A DNA stretch of 64,000 nucleotides from Collimonas fungivorans Ter331 (lineage in GTDB: Bacteria > Pseudomonadota > Gammaproteobacteria > Burkholderiales > Burkholderiaceae_D), in NCBI RefSeq assembly GCF_000221045.1, contig NC_015856.1, forward strand, positions 372,001 to 436,000. Direction: 5' to 3'. Positions 54,090-63,454 of this stretch are shown piece by piece (within the stretch, counting starts at the first letter, position 1; the number at the start of each line of letters is the position of its first letter). Both the position numbers and the translations under genes were made by a program. The notes under the pieces are model-generated. The model saw only the letters and a program-made list of their open reading frames with translations. It was not told the origin of the DNA and did no database searches.

Positions 54090-54797
54090 GTGAAAAAAGA
54101 AAATCCAGTGGTTATAGTCGAAGGCAGGGTGCAGCGGAAGCGTCGCGAAACACACGATCGAATCGCCAAAGCCGCCATCAAGCTGTTCCGCAAGCTCGGC
54201 TATGAGGACACGACGATGGACGCCATCGCCGAGGCTGCAGACGTATCGCGCCGGAGCCTATTTCATTATTTTCCTTCGAAGGAGGACGTCGCCTTCGCCA
54301 ACCAGGAAAAATTTCTTGCCGTTGTCGTGGAAGAAATGCGCAGGCAGCCAATGGAATCGTCGTGGCCTGCGTTGATAGAATGTGCCATGGTGCACGCCAT
54401 TGTCGACGCGGCAAGCCCCGAGAATATTGCTATCAACAAACTAGTTCGCTGTACGCCGGCGTTACAGTCGCGATACCAGCGCAAATACGTGCTGATGGAG
54501 CAGGCCATTGCCAGCGTGCTTGTGAAAAGAAGCAATGGCGATGCGGCAAGTCGTACGCGTGCGGAATTGCTCGCGGCCGTTTTTACAGCGTGGTTCCGTA
54601 TTGCAACCGACGACGCGAGCGGGGCGAGCATCAAGGACCATGGAGATGCGCAACAGAAGGTGCCCGAAGCGTTTCGTCAATTCTGGCAATCCTTGCTGGC
54701 GTTCGGGGAGGAGGGATTGGCGTATCACGCGCAACAGGATTACCTGAGCGGTAACCCGGATAGTCTGGCAGCAAAAAAAGGAAATAGGAAGAAGTGA
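54090..54797 (+). CDS. TetR-family transcriptional regulator
   Basis: The protein has 235 residues from GTG 54090. The TetR HTH is AAIKLFRKLGYEDTTMDAIA then AADVSRRSLFHYFPSKEDV. The ligand domain is C-terminal, in a MftR-like arrangement with MVHAIVDAASPENIAINKLV. There is no good Shine-Dalgarno sequence or ATG at the N-terminus; GTG 54066 is inside the operator palindrome, and GTG 54108 is another option. The C-terminal 15 residues are Lys-rich. It is divergent from the SDR at 53067. Confidence 0.87.
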   Translation: MKKENPVVIVEGRVQRKRRETHDRIAKAAIKLFRKLGYEDTTMDAIAEAADVSRRSLFHYFPSKEDVAFANQEKFLAVVVEEMRRQPMESSWPALIECAMVHAIVDAASPENIAINKLVRCTPALQSRYQRKYVLMEQAIASVLVKRSNGDAASRTRAELLAAVFTAWFRIATDDASGASIKDHGDAQQKVPEAFRQFWQSLLAFGEEGLAYHAQQDYLSGNPDSLAAKKGNRKK

Positions 54798-54993
54798 GCG
54801 AACTCGTGCCGTAATATTTTGATGCCGAATATTGGCGGCGGTATTCATTGCAAATCTGATCGCGGGTTATAGCATATCTCCGTTTGGGGCAGATTGTCCC
54901 AGTCCTCATCTATAGGAAATTCGCAGGGCTCGTAGCGACCTAAACTCGAGCCAGGGACCTCCGACTATTGAGTAGAATTGGGCCAAGATCGGG

Positions 54994-55911
54994 TCATTTC
55001 CCAACTCCAATAAGGCCCTTTACAAACCAGCGTTGCATCAGTGCGATAACAATCATGGGTGGAATGAACGCAAATAGAGCGGCGGCCATGAGTAGATTCC
55101 ATTCAGGCCATTGCCCGGATTCCGTAGGGAGGAAAGTCGCCATGCCGAGTACAACTGTGCGCATGTTCTCCTGGCTCGTGACCACCAGCGGCCACATATA
55201 ATCTTTCCAGGTTGAGATAAACACTATCGTGCCAAGTGCGGCGAAATTGGTTTTTGACAAGGGCAGCAAGATATCGATGAAAAAACGGATAGGACCGGCG
55301 CCATCCATCAACGCAGCCTCTGAGAGTTCTGGCGGTATCGTTTGGTAAAACTGCCTGAAAAGGAAAGTGCCCGTCGCCGAAGCAATCAGGGGTAGCGACA
55401 GACCTGAATATGTGTTCAGCAGATTCAGCGAAGGTTCTATCCTGATGCCCGCGACGCTCGCGATGAGGGTATCAAGGCCGGTTGATTGCAAGATGGTTTT
55501 GAGCGGCTCGAAGAGGTCGGATGCAACCGCGTAGGTAGGAATGATGCGCACTTCGAGCGGCAACAGCAAGGTAGCAAACAAAGTCCAGAAAATCAGAGGT
55601 CTGAAAGGCGAGCGAAAGTAGACGACGGCGAAAGCTGTGATTGATGACAGTGCAAGCTTGCCGATCACTACCAGGCTCGATACCATCAAGCTGTTAAACA
55701 GTTGCCGGCCTATATCCGTGCGTCGCGCGACCGCTTGCAAGTTGTCAATTAACTGCGGTCCCGGCAAGAGGGCAATGCCGTTACTCAATAGCTGTTGATT
55801 CGACACCGATGCTGAGCATAGTACTAGGTATAGAGGGCCAATCGCAAATATCAGTCCGAGTATCAATATCGCGTAAGCGAAAGCCGTGAGGAGAGGGCGA
55901 CGTTCAATCAT
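54994..55911 (-). CDS. ugpE: Carbohydrate ABC transporter permease, UgpE-like
   Basis: The protein has 305 residues with six predicted membrane segments (first AFAYAILILGLIFAIGPLYL). The EAA docking loop is EAALMDGAGPIRFFIDILLP. SNQQLLSNGIALLPGPQLID is the UgpE-type first periplasmic stretch, and the sequence ends QRWFVKGLIGVGK. It is the last gene of the UgpBAE-like importer, three bases after the UgpA-like gene. A ugpC gene, expected next, is absent; the next gene is the convergent TetR gene. 54798-54993 holds nothing else recognised. Confidence 0.88.
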   Translation of the reverse strand: MIERRPLLTAFAYAILILGLIFAIGPLYLVLCSASVSNQQLLSNGIALLPGPQLIDNLQAVARRTDIGRQLFNSLMVSSLVVIGKLALSSITAFAVVYFRSPFRPLIFWTLFATLLLPLEVRIIPTYAVASDLFEPLKTILQSTGLDTLIASVAGIRIEPSLNLLNTYSGLSLPLIASATGTFLFRQFYQTIPPELSEAALMDGAGPIRFFIDILLPLSKTNFAALGTIVFISTWKDYMWPLVVTSQENMRTVVLGMATFLPTESGQWPEWNLLMAAALFAFIPPMIVIALMQRWFVKGLIGVGK

Positions 55912-55914
55912 GAT

Positions 55915-56805
55915 TTATCTCTCGTAACCCATGCGGTCTGAAAAGAAATGAAACTGCAACGCGGTCAAGACCACAATGCAAAGCATCATGATCACGGAAA
56001 GCGCCGAGGAACCTGACAAATCCAACCCGACAAATCCATCTGAAAAAATCTTGTACACAAGGATGTTGGTGGCGCCGCCGGGGCCGCCTTGTGTCAGCGT
56101 ATCGACCAGGCCGAAGCTGTGTGTAAACGCTTCGATCACATTGATGACGGCGGCGAAGAATGCAAATGGCGCAATCAGCGGCAGCTGGATATCGAAGAAG
56201 CGGCGTACCGGACCGGCACCATCTATCGCCGCTGCTGCGAGATAATCGTCCGGCACCGTTTGCAGGGCGGCGACGAAGACCACGAAATTGAATGGTACCT
56301 GGGTCCAGGCAAAGGCAAATATCAGCGCCAGCATCGCTTCCGAGCCATTGAGATGCGGATCCCAGAGACCAGGCCAGAGGCTGTTGACAACAGCCATCGG
56401 CCCCAATACCGGGTTGATGAAAAATTTAAGCATGACGCCGAGCGCGGCACCGGCGACTGCATATGGCCAGATGAAAAAATGGCGGAAGATTTTCCGGCCG
56501 CGCAAATTCAGTTGGACGCAGCCAGCCAGGAGCAGGGCGATAAAGATGGCAAGCAAGACGCTGCCGGCGGTGAAAATCACGGTCGCCTGCAGGGAGGAAT
56601 AAAAGCTTTCATCGCCGAGAATTCGAAGATAGTTTTCCGCCCCGACAAAGACAGAACCGTTGCCAAAAGGCCGCACCAGATGAAAGGACCACCAGATTGC
56701 TTTCCAGGCCGGCCAGAAGAAAAATAAAAATACGATAAGAAGTTGCGGCGCGGCCAGCGCCAGCGGCATCCAGCGTCGGCGAAACGTTGCACTTGACGTC
56801 ATCAC
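55915..56805 (-). CDS. ugpA: Carbohydrate ABC transporter permease, UgpA-like
   Basis: The protein has 296 residues with six predicted membrane segments (LAAPQLLIVFLFFFWPAWKA). The family region SFHLVRPFGNGSVFVGAENY and the docking loop AAAIDGAGPVRRFFDIQLPL are in place. It pairs with UgpE-like to form the channel. There are 25 bases between it and the binding-protein gene. Two ATG codons lie at 56805 and 56802. Confidence 0.88.
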   Translation of the reverse strand: MMTSSATFRRRWMPLALAAPQLLIVFLFFFWPAWKAIWWSFHLVRPFGNGSVFVGAENYLRILGDESFYSSLQATVIFTAGSVLLAIFIALLLAGCVQLNLRGRKIFRHFFIWPYAVAGAALGVMLKFFINPVLGPMAVVNSLWPGLWDPHLNGSEAMLALIFAFAWTQVPFNFVVFVAALQTVPDDYLAAAAIDGAGPVRRFFDIQLPLIAPFAFFAAVINVIEAFTHSFGLVDTLTQGGPGGATNILVYKIFSDGFVGLDLSGSSALSVIMMLCIVVLTALQFHFFSDRMGYER

Positions 56806-56830
56806 TTTCTCCGTTCACGTTGCTGCCCAA

Positions 56831-58150
56831 CTATGGCAATTTTGCCCCTGCATAGGTCTCTTCAAATCTCCTTAGCAGACGATCGCCGCGAACCTTTGTT
56901 CTGTCGAGTGCTTTATCGATACTCTGCCGGCCGGCGAATGCTTTTTGAATTTCCTCCGTCCAGACATGACGGAACTGCGGCAAGAATCCGAGCCGGATGC
57001 CCTGGCTGTATTCGTTGCCGGCGATGCTCATGGATGCCAACCCAACATCGACCGACTCCAGCCCTGGAATGCGTGCATGGTCTGCCGTCAGCAATGCTCT
57101 GCCTGCCGTTTTCGTTACGGGGACATAGCCGGTCTTTTTCGCAAACGCAATCTGATTTTGCGGCTGCCGGAGATAATCGAAAAAGGCGGCGACCGCTTGG
57201 TAAATCGCGGCGTCATGGCCTTTCATGACCCATAGCGATGCGCCGCCGGTTACCGTGTTATGGCGGACCGTGCCCGCATAGACGGGAATCAGGCTGACGC
57301 CGGCGTCGACGATGCCGGCTGCCTTGATTCCACCCCAGGCGCTGGTCGCATCGATCACCATGGCGCATTCGCCATTCGCGAAAGCGAGTGTCTGGTTTCC
57401 GGTGCGGGTTGCGGCAGCATCAATCAGAAGTCCGCGCGTGCGCCAACGCATGATATCGTGCATGAAGCGGCGGTGAATGCCGGCATTGAATATGTACTCG
57501 GCGCCAAGCCCGGCGCGCCCGTTGCTTCCCGTTGCCAGGGGCTCGCCTTGTACCGCATTGATCTGTTCCAGCATGATCCAGGGATTGAAATCGCTGACTG
57601 TCGGACAGGTTTGCCCTGCGGCCTTGAGTTTTCCTGCTGCCGCTTCAAAATCGTCCCAGGTTTGCGGCACGCTCTTCACGCCAGCTGCCGCCAGCTTGGC
57701 AGTATTGGTGTACAAGACCACCGTCGAGGTGTTGAAAGGCAGTGAGTAAAGATCGCCGGCCGAGGTCGAATAATAACTGCGCGCAGCGCTGACGTAATCG
57801 CGCCAATCGACGTTGCGACCGTTATCTTTCATCAATTGAAACACTGGATAAACAGCGTTGCTCAGCATCAGATCAAGAGTGCCGATATCGTAGATTTCGA
57901 CTACCGCCGGCTGCTTTCCGGCACGGTATGCGGCAATCGTTTTCTGCATGGTCTGTTCATACGTACCTGGCGAAGTACAGTGGACTCGATGTCGCTCCTG
58001 GGAAGCATTGAAGCCATCGCAAAGAGATTGGATGGCATAGGCGATTGGGCCGGTATGGCTGTACCAGAAATCGAAGCTGGCCGCCCTGGCGTCAGGTACG
58101 GTCAGTGTCAGGATGCTGACAAATCCTGCGATAAACACAATGCGCTTCAC
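56831..58150 (-). CDS. ugpB: Substrate-binding protein, UgpB-like
   Basis: The protein has 439 residues with a signal peptide (MKRIVFIAGFVSILTLTVPD, cut after ARA). It follows UgpB closely: FDFWYSHTGPIAYAIQSLCD, GTYEQTMQKTIAAYRAGKQP, AVVEIYDIGTLDLMLS, NTVTGGASLWVMKGHD, KKTGYVPVTK and a C-terminal RGDRLLRRFEETYAG. UgpB binds sn-glycerol-3-phosphate or glycerophosphodiesters, but UgpB-like proteins in LacI/TonB loci may bind sugars. It is the first gene of the importer and lies 153 bases after the LacI gene on the same strand. Confidence 0.9.
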   Translation of the reverse strand: MKRIVFIAGFVSILTLTVPDARAASFDFWYSHTGPIAYAIQSLCDGFNASQERHRVHCTSPGTYEQTMQKTIAAYRAGKQPAVVEIYDIGTLDLMLSNAVYPVFQLMKDNGRNVDWRDYVSAARSYYSTSAGDLYSLPFNTSTVVLYTNTAKLAAAGVKSVPQTWDDFEAAAGKLKAAGQTCPTVSDFNPWIMLEQINAVQGEPLATGSNGRAGLGAEYIFNAGIHRRFMHDIMRWRTRGLLIDAAATRTGNQTLAFANGECAMVIDATSAWGGIKAAGIVDAGVSLIPVYAGTVRHNTVTGGASLWVMKGHDAAIYQAVAAFFDYLRQPQNQIAFAKKTGYVPVTKTAGRALLTADHARIPGLESVDVGLASMSIAGNEYSQGIRLGFLPQFRHVWTEEIQKAFAGRQSIDKALDRTKVRGDRLLRRFEETYAGAKLP

Positions 58151-58303
58151 TAGGATGCCTCGATAATGGATGCAGACGTGCGTTCTGAAGTCAGGAACGA
58201 CTGGTGCCAGACTAAAGGAAATCTCTTGATTCGCAAGGCATTATTTGCGCATGTCGTATCTTACTGCGCGCAAGAATCAGTTTATGCCGGCAAAGCGCCC
58301 ACT

Positions 58304-59428
58304 CTATTTATTTTGTTCTCCTGCAGCGGGCAGCTCTGAAATGGAGCCTGACGCCGGATTGACGGCACGGGTGCTGCCGCGCACCACAAGGCTGGTCGGA
58401 AAGACGCGTTGCACCAGATCGGATGAACCACGCTTTTCGATGCAATCCAGCAATATTCGTACGGTGCATTCAGACATCTCGAACATCGGCACATCCACGC
58501 TCGTCAAGGACGGAATACTGAAGTCGTCGTATCGCATATTGTCGAAGCCGACCACGCTTACATCGTTCGGCACGTGCAGTCCAAGATCGTGCAGCGCCTT
58601 CAGTGCGCCCAACGCCATCCTGTCATTGCTCAGGATGATTGCATCGGGCCGGTCGGCCGTGCCACATAATTGCGCGGCGGCCCGATAACCGCTATCGAGC
58701 GACCAGTCTCCCGGCACGATCCAATCCTGTCGGACCGGCAAACCGTATTTGTCCATGCCGTCCAGATAGCCAATGTAACGCGCCTCGCTGCCGGTTGTCA
58801 CTGCTTGCTCGCGCCGTATTACCGGCGCGTGTTCTTTCCTAGCGCCGGTAACAAAGGCGATGCGCCGGCAACCACCTTGCACCAGGTGCTCGACTACCGC
58901 CAGCGCCGCCTCGCGGTCGGATTGCACGACATGATTGAATTGCGGATCGGCCATGCCGTAAATCACGCACGGAAATCCCATGCGCTGCAACTCGGTGAGC
59001 ACGGAATGTCCGGCGGTGGTCACCATGGCGATCATGCCGTCGATCCGGCCTGCCAGAAAGAGGTCGCGGGCATATGCCAGCGAAGCGGCGTCATCGCCCA
59101 TCCAGTTGCGTTGCAAAAGCGTATAACCTGCACGATCGGCGGCGCGGGTCAGCGTCTGCACAACGCTATTGCCGTGGGTATCCTGGGTTCGCTCCGAACG
59201 GTTGTCGTACGAGGCGCCATTAAACATCACGCAAGCGAGTGTCTTGGTGGAGATGTTGCGCAAGGAGCGGGCGGCAACGTTGGGGATGAAATTGAGAGTA
59301 TCGATCGCGCTCTGCACCAATTCGCGCGTCTTGGGAGCGACTTTTTCCGGGTGATTGAGGACCAGCGACACCGTCTGGAAACTGACTCCAGCCAGCTTGG
59401 CGACGTCTTTGATAGTTAGCCGGGTCAC
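58304..59428 (-). CDS. LacI-family transcriptional regulator
   Basis: The protein has 374 residues. HTH: TIKDVAKLAGVSFQTVSLVL, hinge NFIPNVAARSLR. The effector domain includes TKTLACVMFNGASYDNRSER, FNHVVQSDREAALAVVEHLV and DVSVVGFDNMRYDDFSIPSL. It lies between the UgpB-like importer and the TonB-dependent receptor gene, and two identical inverted operators lie upstream of it. It probably represses both the receptor operon and the ABC operon until a sugar-derived inducer binds. Confidence 0.93.
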   Translation of the reverse strand: MTRLTIKDVAKLAGVSFQTVSLVLNHPEKVAPKTRELVQSAIDTLNFIPNVAARSLRNISTKTLACVMFNGASYDNRSERTQDTHGNSVVQTLTRAADRAGYTLLQRNWMGDDAASLAYARDLFLAGRIDGMIAMVTTAGHSVLTELQRMGFPCVIYGMADPQFNHVVQSDREAALAVVEHLVQGGCRRIAFVTGARKEHAPVIRREQAVTTGSEARYIGYLDGMDKYGLPVRQDWIVPGDWSLDSGYRAAAQLCGTADRPDAIILSNDRMALGALKALHDLGLHVPNDVSVVGFDNMRYDDFSIPSLTSVDVPMFEMSECTVRILLDCIEKRGSSDLVQRVFPTSLVVRGSTRAVNPASGSISELPAAGEQNK

Positions 59429-59666
59429 GTTGTCATCCAGATGTTATTCAACATGCGTATTGTCTTTCGTTTGATTTTTTCGGTGCGCTTTGCCTCCGAT
59501 CGCCTGGCGACAAGAACTCCAAATCAACCCGGCGAGGCCGCTCGAGGCTACCAAAAACGCGCGTGAATAATATATCAATTGCGGGTGATTCGAAGGAAAT
59601 ACATTTTTTTGCGACACGCTGTTTTTGTAATCAGCATGTAACAAAGCGACGCCATAATTCCGCTCG

Positions 59667-59682
59667 ATTGGAACGTTCTAAT
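59667..59682 (+). promoter_or_regulatory. LacI-type operator, copy 1
   Basis: ATTGGAACGTTCTAAT is a near-perfect palindrome with the central CG of LacI-family operators. Its exact reverse complement occurs at 59768-59783. Both lie between the divergent LacI and TonB-receptor genes. Confidence 0.75.
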
Positions 59683-59767
59683 TATATCGCTATCGGTGCC
59701 ATGATGGCGATGACGACGCATTTCCCCCTGGGTAAAGATTGTCTTCGGGCGACTGTCGTATCGAAAA

Positions 59768-59783
59768 ATTAGAACGTTCCAAT
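59768..59783 (-). promoter_or_regulatory. LacI-type operator, copy 2 (inverted)
   Basis: ATTAGAACGTTCCAAT is the exact reverse complement of the copy at 59667-59682. The centres are 101 bases apart, so two dimers or a tetramer could hold a DNA loop. This copy lies about 84 bases before the receptor start. The rest of 59429-59866 shows no gene. Confidence 0.75.
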
Positions 59784-59866
59784 TAACTAATTCTGGCTAG
59801 TCGCTTCGCCCGCATATCGGTCAAGCGCAGCTGCAAGCAAAGCCTAAATCACACAATGGGGAAAGC

Positions 59867-62674
59867 ATGTTCTACCAACAGGGGTGCAAAAATTATCTAC
59901 GGCAATCGGTGATGGCGCTGGCAATCGGCGCAGTCTTGCCGGTGCTGGCCCATGCGGCGGACGGCACGAGCGCCACGCAAGATCAGGCATCGCAAAAGCC
60001 GGCAGCGCAGGCGGGCGATGGCAACAATGGGGTTGAACGGTTGCAAAGCGTCGAAGTGACCCGCAAGCGTTCGCAAACCAGCGCTGCGGTCGCCACCAAG
60101 CAGACACAAGACCGCGTCATGGACGTGGTGACGAAAGAACAGATCGAAACCTTGCCCGATGCCAGCGTGACTGATGTCGTCAAGCGTATCGCCGGCGTCT
60201 CCGTGAGTTTTAATGGCGACACCATCAATGGCCGCGACGAAGCGCAATTCATTGCCATCCGCGGACTCGACGGCAGCTATAACAACGTGGTGATCGATGG
60301 CGCGCCGATGGCGTCGGTCGACCAGACCAGCCGCAGCGCCCGCACCAATATGCTGCCGGCATCGATGGTCAAGGAAGTGCAGGTATTCAAGACCTGGCAA
60401 CCGGACATGGATCCGAACGCAGTGGGCGGATCGGTCAATATCGTTACTCGTAGTGCTTTCGACAATGGCGGTAAGCCATATCTAAACGCCAGCGTAGCGC
60501 TGGGCCATGCAGGCGGCACCAGCAAAGTGCTGTCCGGGGCCGAGGGGCTGGGCAAAAAAACCGATGTCACCATCAGCAACACTTTCGGCCCGGACAAGGC
60601 GCTGGGTTATGTGATTTCGGCAAACTACGAAAAGGAAAATACCACCTCCATCGGTCACATGACGACCGATAATATTTTCTACAACTATTACAATGCCGAC
60701 GGCACGATCGCCAATCCGGCGGGCAGCGGCGGCCCGAATACCGGTAACGGAATTGCGGTTCCACAGCAGTTCAAGTATTGGCAATATCAGAAAAACCTGG
60801 AACGCCAGGGCATCAATGCCAAGCTTGAAGCAAAATTCAATCCCGATGTTTATGGCTTCCTGTCGCTGGGCTATAACAGCGAGAGCATGCATGAACGACG
60901 TAATGAAACCTTCATCGACGATAGCCGCAGCACGGGCGCCAATCCAGTGTCGAACCAGACCCAGACGTCCGGCCAGTTCGCGCGCGGAGAAGCTGAAACA
61001 GGCTATTCGGCATCGACCATCAAACGCACGGTCGAATCGATCCAGAGCGGGATCGACTGGAAACTGGACGACAACAAAGTTCTGTCCTTGCGCTCCTCGC
61101 TGTCGGAAGCCAGTCATCGCGAGCCGCGCGAGCTGGCTAAATACATTTATGCCAATTTCAAGTATCCAGGCGCCGGCTTGGCCCCGGTGCTTAGCGGCAC
61201 ACCGGGACTGGCCATGGGCTACGACACCTCCGGATTCGAACCTGCGGTCAGTCTCAACAATCCTTCCAACTTCACTAATCTGAATAATTGGCAGGCGTAT
61301 TACTGGCGGACCGAGGCAGTCAAGATCGATGACCGGGTAGGCAATCTCAAGCTCGACTATCGCTGGAATCAGGACAGCGATTCGCGCGGACTGGGCGCTG
61401 CTGCGGGGATAGACTACCGCCGCCTGAACCATAGCTACAACTATACAAACACCCAGTATTATCCGACTGCAGGCGGCATGACGATGGCCGGCAACGGCTA
61501 CGTGTCGAGCACTATCATGCCAAACAGTGGCGGTCTACCGTTCTTGATCGTCAATTCGGGAGCGGCCTGGCAGCAATTGGCCGCCAATGGCAATATCATC
61601 GCGCCCAACAGCGCCAATCTGATCAATAGCACCCAAAGCAATTACTCGCATAGCGAGCAGACAGCGGCCGCTTATGCCATGGCGTCCTACAGAACGGATC
61701 GCCTGAGCGCCATGTTCGGCTTACGGCAAGACAACACCACGCTGTCGACCACCGGCAATGTGCGCAATAACGTCAGCGGCGCCACCACCTGGTTGTCGCA
61801 GACCAATGACTCGAAATACAATTTCCTGTTGCCGGCGGCTTCGTTGGTGTTCGATGCGACCAGTACGGTGAAGCTCAAGGTCGCCGCCAGCCAAACCATC
61901 GGCCGGCCAAACTACGATGCCTATGCGCCGAATACCACGATTTCGCAAAACACCGACGGCACGGTCTCGGTAACACAGGGCAATCCGAACATCAAGCCGC
62001 GCGAATCGAATAATCTCGACTTCTCCGCCGAATGGTATTTACCTAACTCCAGCCTGGCGTCGCTCACCGTGTTCGACAAGCGGATCAAGAACGAAATCTA
62101 TACCCTGTCAAGCCAAGGAACGCTGTTTTACAACGGCGCTACCCGCACAGCGGCAATCACCCAGCCGCTGAACGCCTCCAGCTCGACATTGAACGGCGTC
62201 GAATTGAACTACGTGCAAGGCTCGCTGGGCTGGTTGTCGCCTTATCTGCAAGGACTCGGCTTTAGCGGCAACCTGACCTTCCTGAACGGCGAATTGAACG
62301 CGATTACCTCATCCGGCGCGACGCGCAAGATCAATCACCTGGTCAATCAGCCAGACCAGATTCGCAACCTGACGGTGTTCTACAACTACCAGAAGTTCGG
62401 CGTCAACGCCGCTTACAACTGGACCGGCACCAGTTTGCGCCTGGTCGACGCCAACTTGCCAAGTCAGGACGTGTACTGGCAACCGCGCAAGCAAATCGAC
62501 CTGCAGGCACGTTACGACCTCGGTGCCGGATGGAAGGCGGTTGCAGAAATCGGCAATCTGACGAATTCACCGGTCACCAGCGTAACCGGGCAAAACCGGA
62601 ACCTGTTGAAGGATACCTTTTCGTTAGGCAGAACCCTCTGGATCGGCCTCAACTACGCTCCGAAAGATCTATAA
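59867..62674 (+). CDS. TonB-dependent receptor
   Basis: The protein has 935 residues. The signal peptide spans residues 1-30 (ending VLAHA). A possible TonB box (SVEVTRKR, about 61-68) is followed by the plug: IETLPDASVTDVVKRIAGVS (about 93-112), IRGLDGSYNNVVIDGAPMAS and PDMDPNAVGGSVNIVTRSAF. The barrel ends in the expected aromatic strand (SLGRTLWIGLNYAPKDL). The RGLDGSYNNVxIDG form and the length match the receptors of the Xanthomonas/Caulobacter type that often import plant glycans. It is divergent from a LacI gene and leads an operon with exbB, exbD and tonB, so it has its own energy-transducing set. Confidence 0.93.
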   Translation: MFYQQGCKNYLRQSVMALAIGAVLPVLAHAADGTSATQDQASQKPAAQAGDGNNGVERLQSVEVTRKRSQTSAAVATKQTQDRVMDVVTKEQIETLPDASVTDVVKRIAGVSVSFNGDTINGRDEAQFIAIRGLDGSYNNVVIDGAPMASVDQTSRSARTNMLPASMVKEVQVFKTWQPDMDPNAVGGSVNIVTRSAFDNGGKPYLNASVALGHAGGTSKVLSGAEGLGKKTDVTISNTFGPDKALGYVISANYEKENTTSIGHMTTDNIFYNYYNADGTIANPAGSGGPNTGNGIAVPQQFKYWQYQKNLERQGINAKLEAKFNPDVYGFLSLGYNSESMHERRNETFIDDSRSTGANPVSNQTQTSGQFARGEAETGYSASTIKRTVESIQSGIDWKLDDNKVLSLRSSLSEASHREPRELAKYIYANFKYPGAGLAPVLSGTPGLAMGYDTSGFEPAVSLNNPSNFTNLNNWQAYYWRTEAVKIDDRVGNLKLDYRWNQDSDSRGLGAAAGIDYRRLNHSYNYTNTQYYPTAGGMTMAGNGYVSSTIMPNSGGLPFLIVNSGAAWQQLAANGNIIAPNSANLINSTQSNYSHSEQTAAAYAMASYRTDRLSAMFGLRQDNTTLSTTGNVRNNVSGATTWLSQTNDSKYNFLLPAASLVFDATSTVKLKVAASQTIGRPNYDAYAPNTTISQNTDGTVSVTQGNPNIKPRESNNLDFSAEWYLPNSSLASLTVFDKRIKNEIYTLSSQGTLFYNGATRTAAITQPLNASSSTLNGVELNYVQGSLGWLSPYLQGLGFSGNLTFLNGELNAITSSGATRKINHLVNQPDQIRNLTVFYNYQKFGVNAAYNWTGTSLRLVDANLPSQDVYWQPRKQIDLQARYDLGAGWKAVAEIGNLTNSPVTSVTGQNRNLLKDTFSLGRTLWIGLNYAPKDL

Positions 62675-62682
62675 ATCCTGGC

Positions 62683-62707
62683 TCCTGCCGGCGCGCCGCG
62701 GGCAGGA
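62683..62707 (+). terminator. GC-rich stem-loop between the receptor gene and exbB
   Basis: TCCTGCC (62683-62689) pairs with GGCAGGA (62701-62707) around an 11-base GC-rich loop. No T-run follows, so it may only lower the expression of exbB-exbD-tonB compared with the receptor or stabilise the receptor mRNA. Confidence 0.4.
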
Positions 62708-62736
62708 AGTTTCCCCATTTATCAAAGGAATGGAAT

Positions 62737-63453
62737 ATGAACGCATTTCAACAATTCATCGACCTGAGCATGCAGTCGATGGGCATTATTCCGCTGCTGG
62801 CGCTGATATTATTGATAGTGCTGGCGGTGGCCATCGAGCGCATTGCTTTTTTCGGACGCACCGTGCCATCGGGCGCCAGGATCGACCGCGAATTGTCCGC
62901 CATCGATCATCGTCAGGAACAGGCGTTGCGTGAAATCGCTGTCCGCTATCGCGCCACGGTGTTCGGCGGTACTTTGCAGGCGGTGGTCGATGCGCGACAT
63001 CTGGATACTCCTGACGCGATGGATCGTTATGTAGACGAAGCTATCGTGCGCACGATGCCGCAACTCGACAAGCATCTGTGGCTGGTGAATGCGGCCGTGA
63101 CGCTGGGACCGCTGATCGGCTTGCTCGGCACCATCATCGGCATTACCGAATCGTTCAATGTGCTGGGAGCAGCTGGGCCAAGTGCGGGGGCGGTGACGGG
63201 CGGGATTGGCCATGCGCTGATCGCTACAGGTTGCGGCCTGATCGTTGCGGTCGTAGGCGTAGCCGCCAACAGCTATTTCGACAAACGCGCCCGGCTGACC
63301 ATCTTGCAACTCGATCTGTTGAAACTGATGTGCATCAACCGTTTGCACCTGACCGACTACAGCGTTGGCAAAGTGCGTTCGGTCCACGGGTCGCACGCCG
63401 CTGTACAGTCGGCGTTTGTACGTCCTGTCGGCGCTGAACTGGCAGGGGCATAA
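62737..63453 (+). CDS. exbB: ExbB-type biopolymer transport protein
   Basis: The protein has 238 residues. The first membrane segment is about residues 17-37 (IIPLLALILLIVLAVAIERI), followed by a cytoplasmic loop, then two C-terminal membrane segments in the MotA/TolQ/ExbB domain (LWLVNAAVTLGPLIGLLGTI; GIGHALIATGCGLIVAVVGV). The AAVTLGPLIGLLGT pattern is diagnostic. It is the proton-channel subunit that, with ExbD, energises TonB. The start at 62737 follows AAGGAATGGAAT; the frame upstream to 62530 overlaps the receptor gene and is not real. Confidence 0.93.
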   Translation: MNAFQQFIDLSMQSMGIIPLLALILLIVLAVAIERIAFFGRTVPSGARIDRELSAIDHRQEQALREIAVRYRATVFGGTLQAVVDARHLDTPDAMDRYVDEAIVRTMPQLDKHLWLVNAAVTLGPLIGLLGTIIGITESFNVLGAAGPSAGAVTGGIGHALIATGCGLIVAVVGVAANSYFDKRARLTILQLDLLKLMCINRLHLTDYSVGKVRSVHGSHAAVQSAFVRPVGAELAGA

Positions 63454-63454
63454 A

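Noticed and set aside
58181-58199. CGTTC-N9-GAACG upstream of the UgpB-like gene as a third LacI operator
   Set aside because: The arms share only GTTC/GAAC with the two strong sites and the spacing differs, so it is not supported as the same operator.
62530-62736. Upstream extension of exbB into the receptor gene
   Set aside because: The extension overlaps the receptor's conserved C-terminal strand, and the ATG at 62737 has a good ribosome-binding site and opens the normal ExbB N-terminus.
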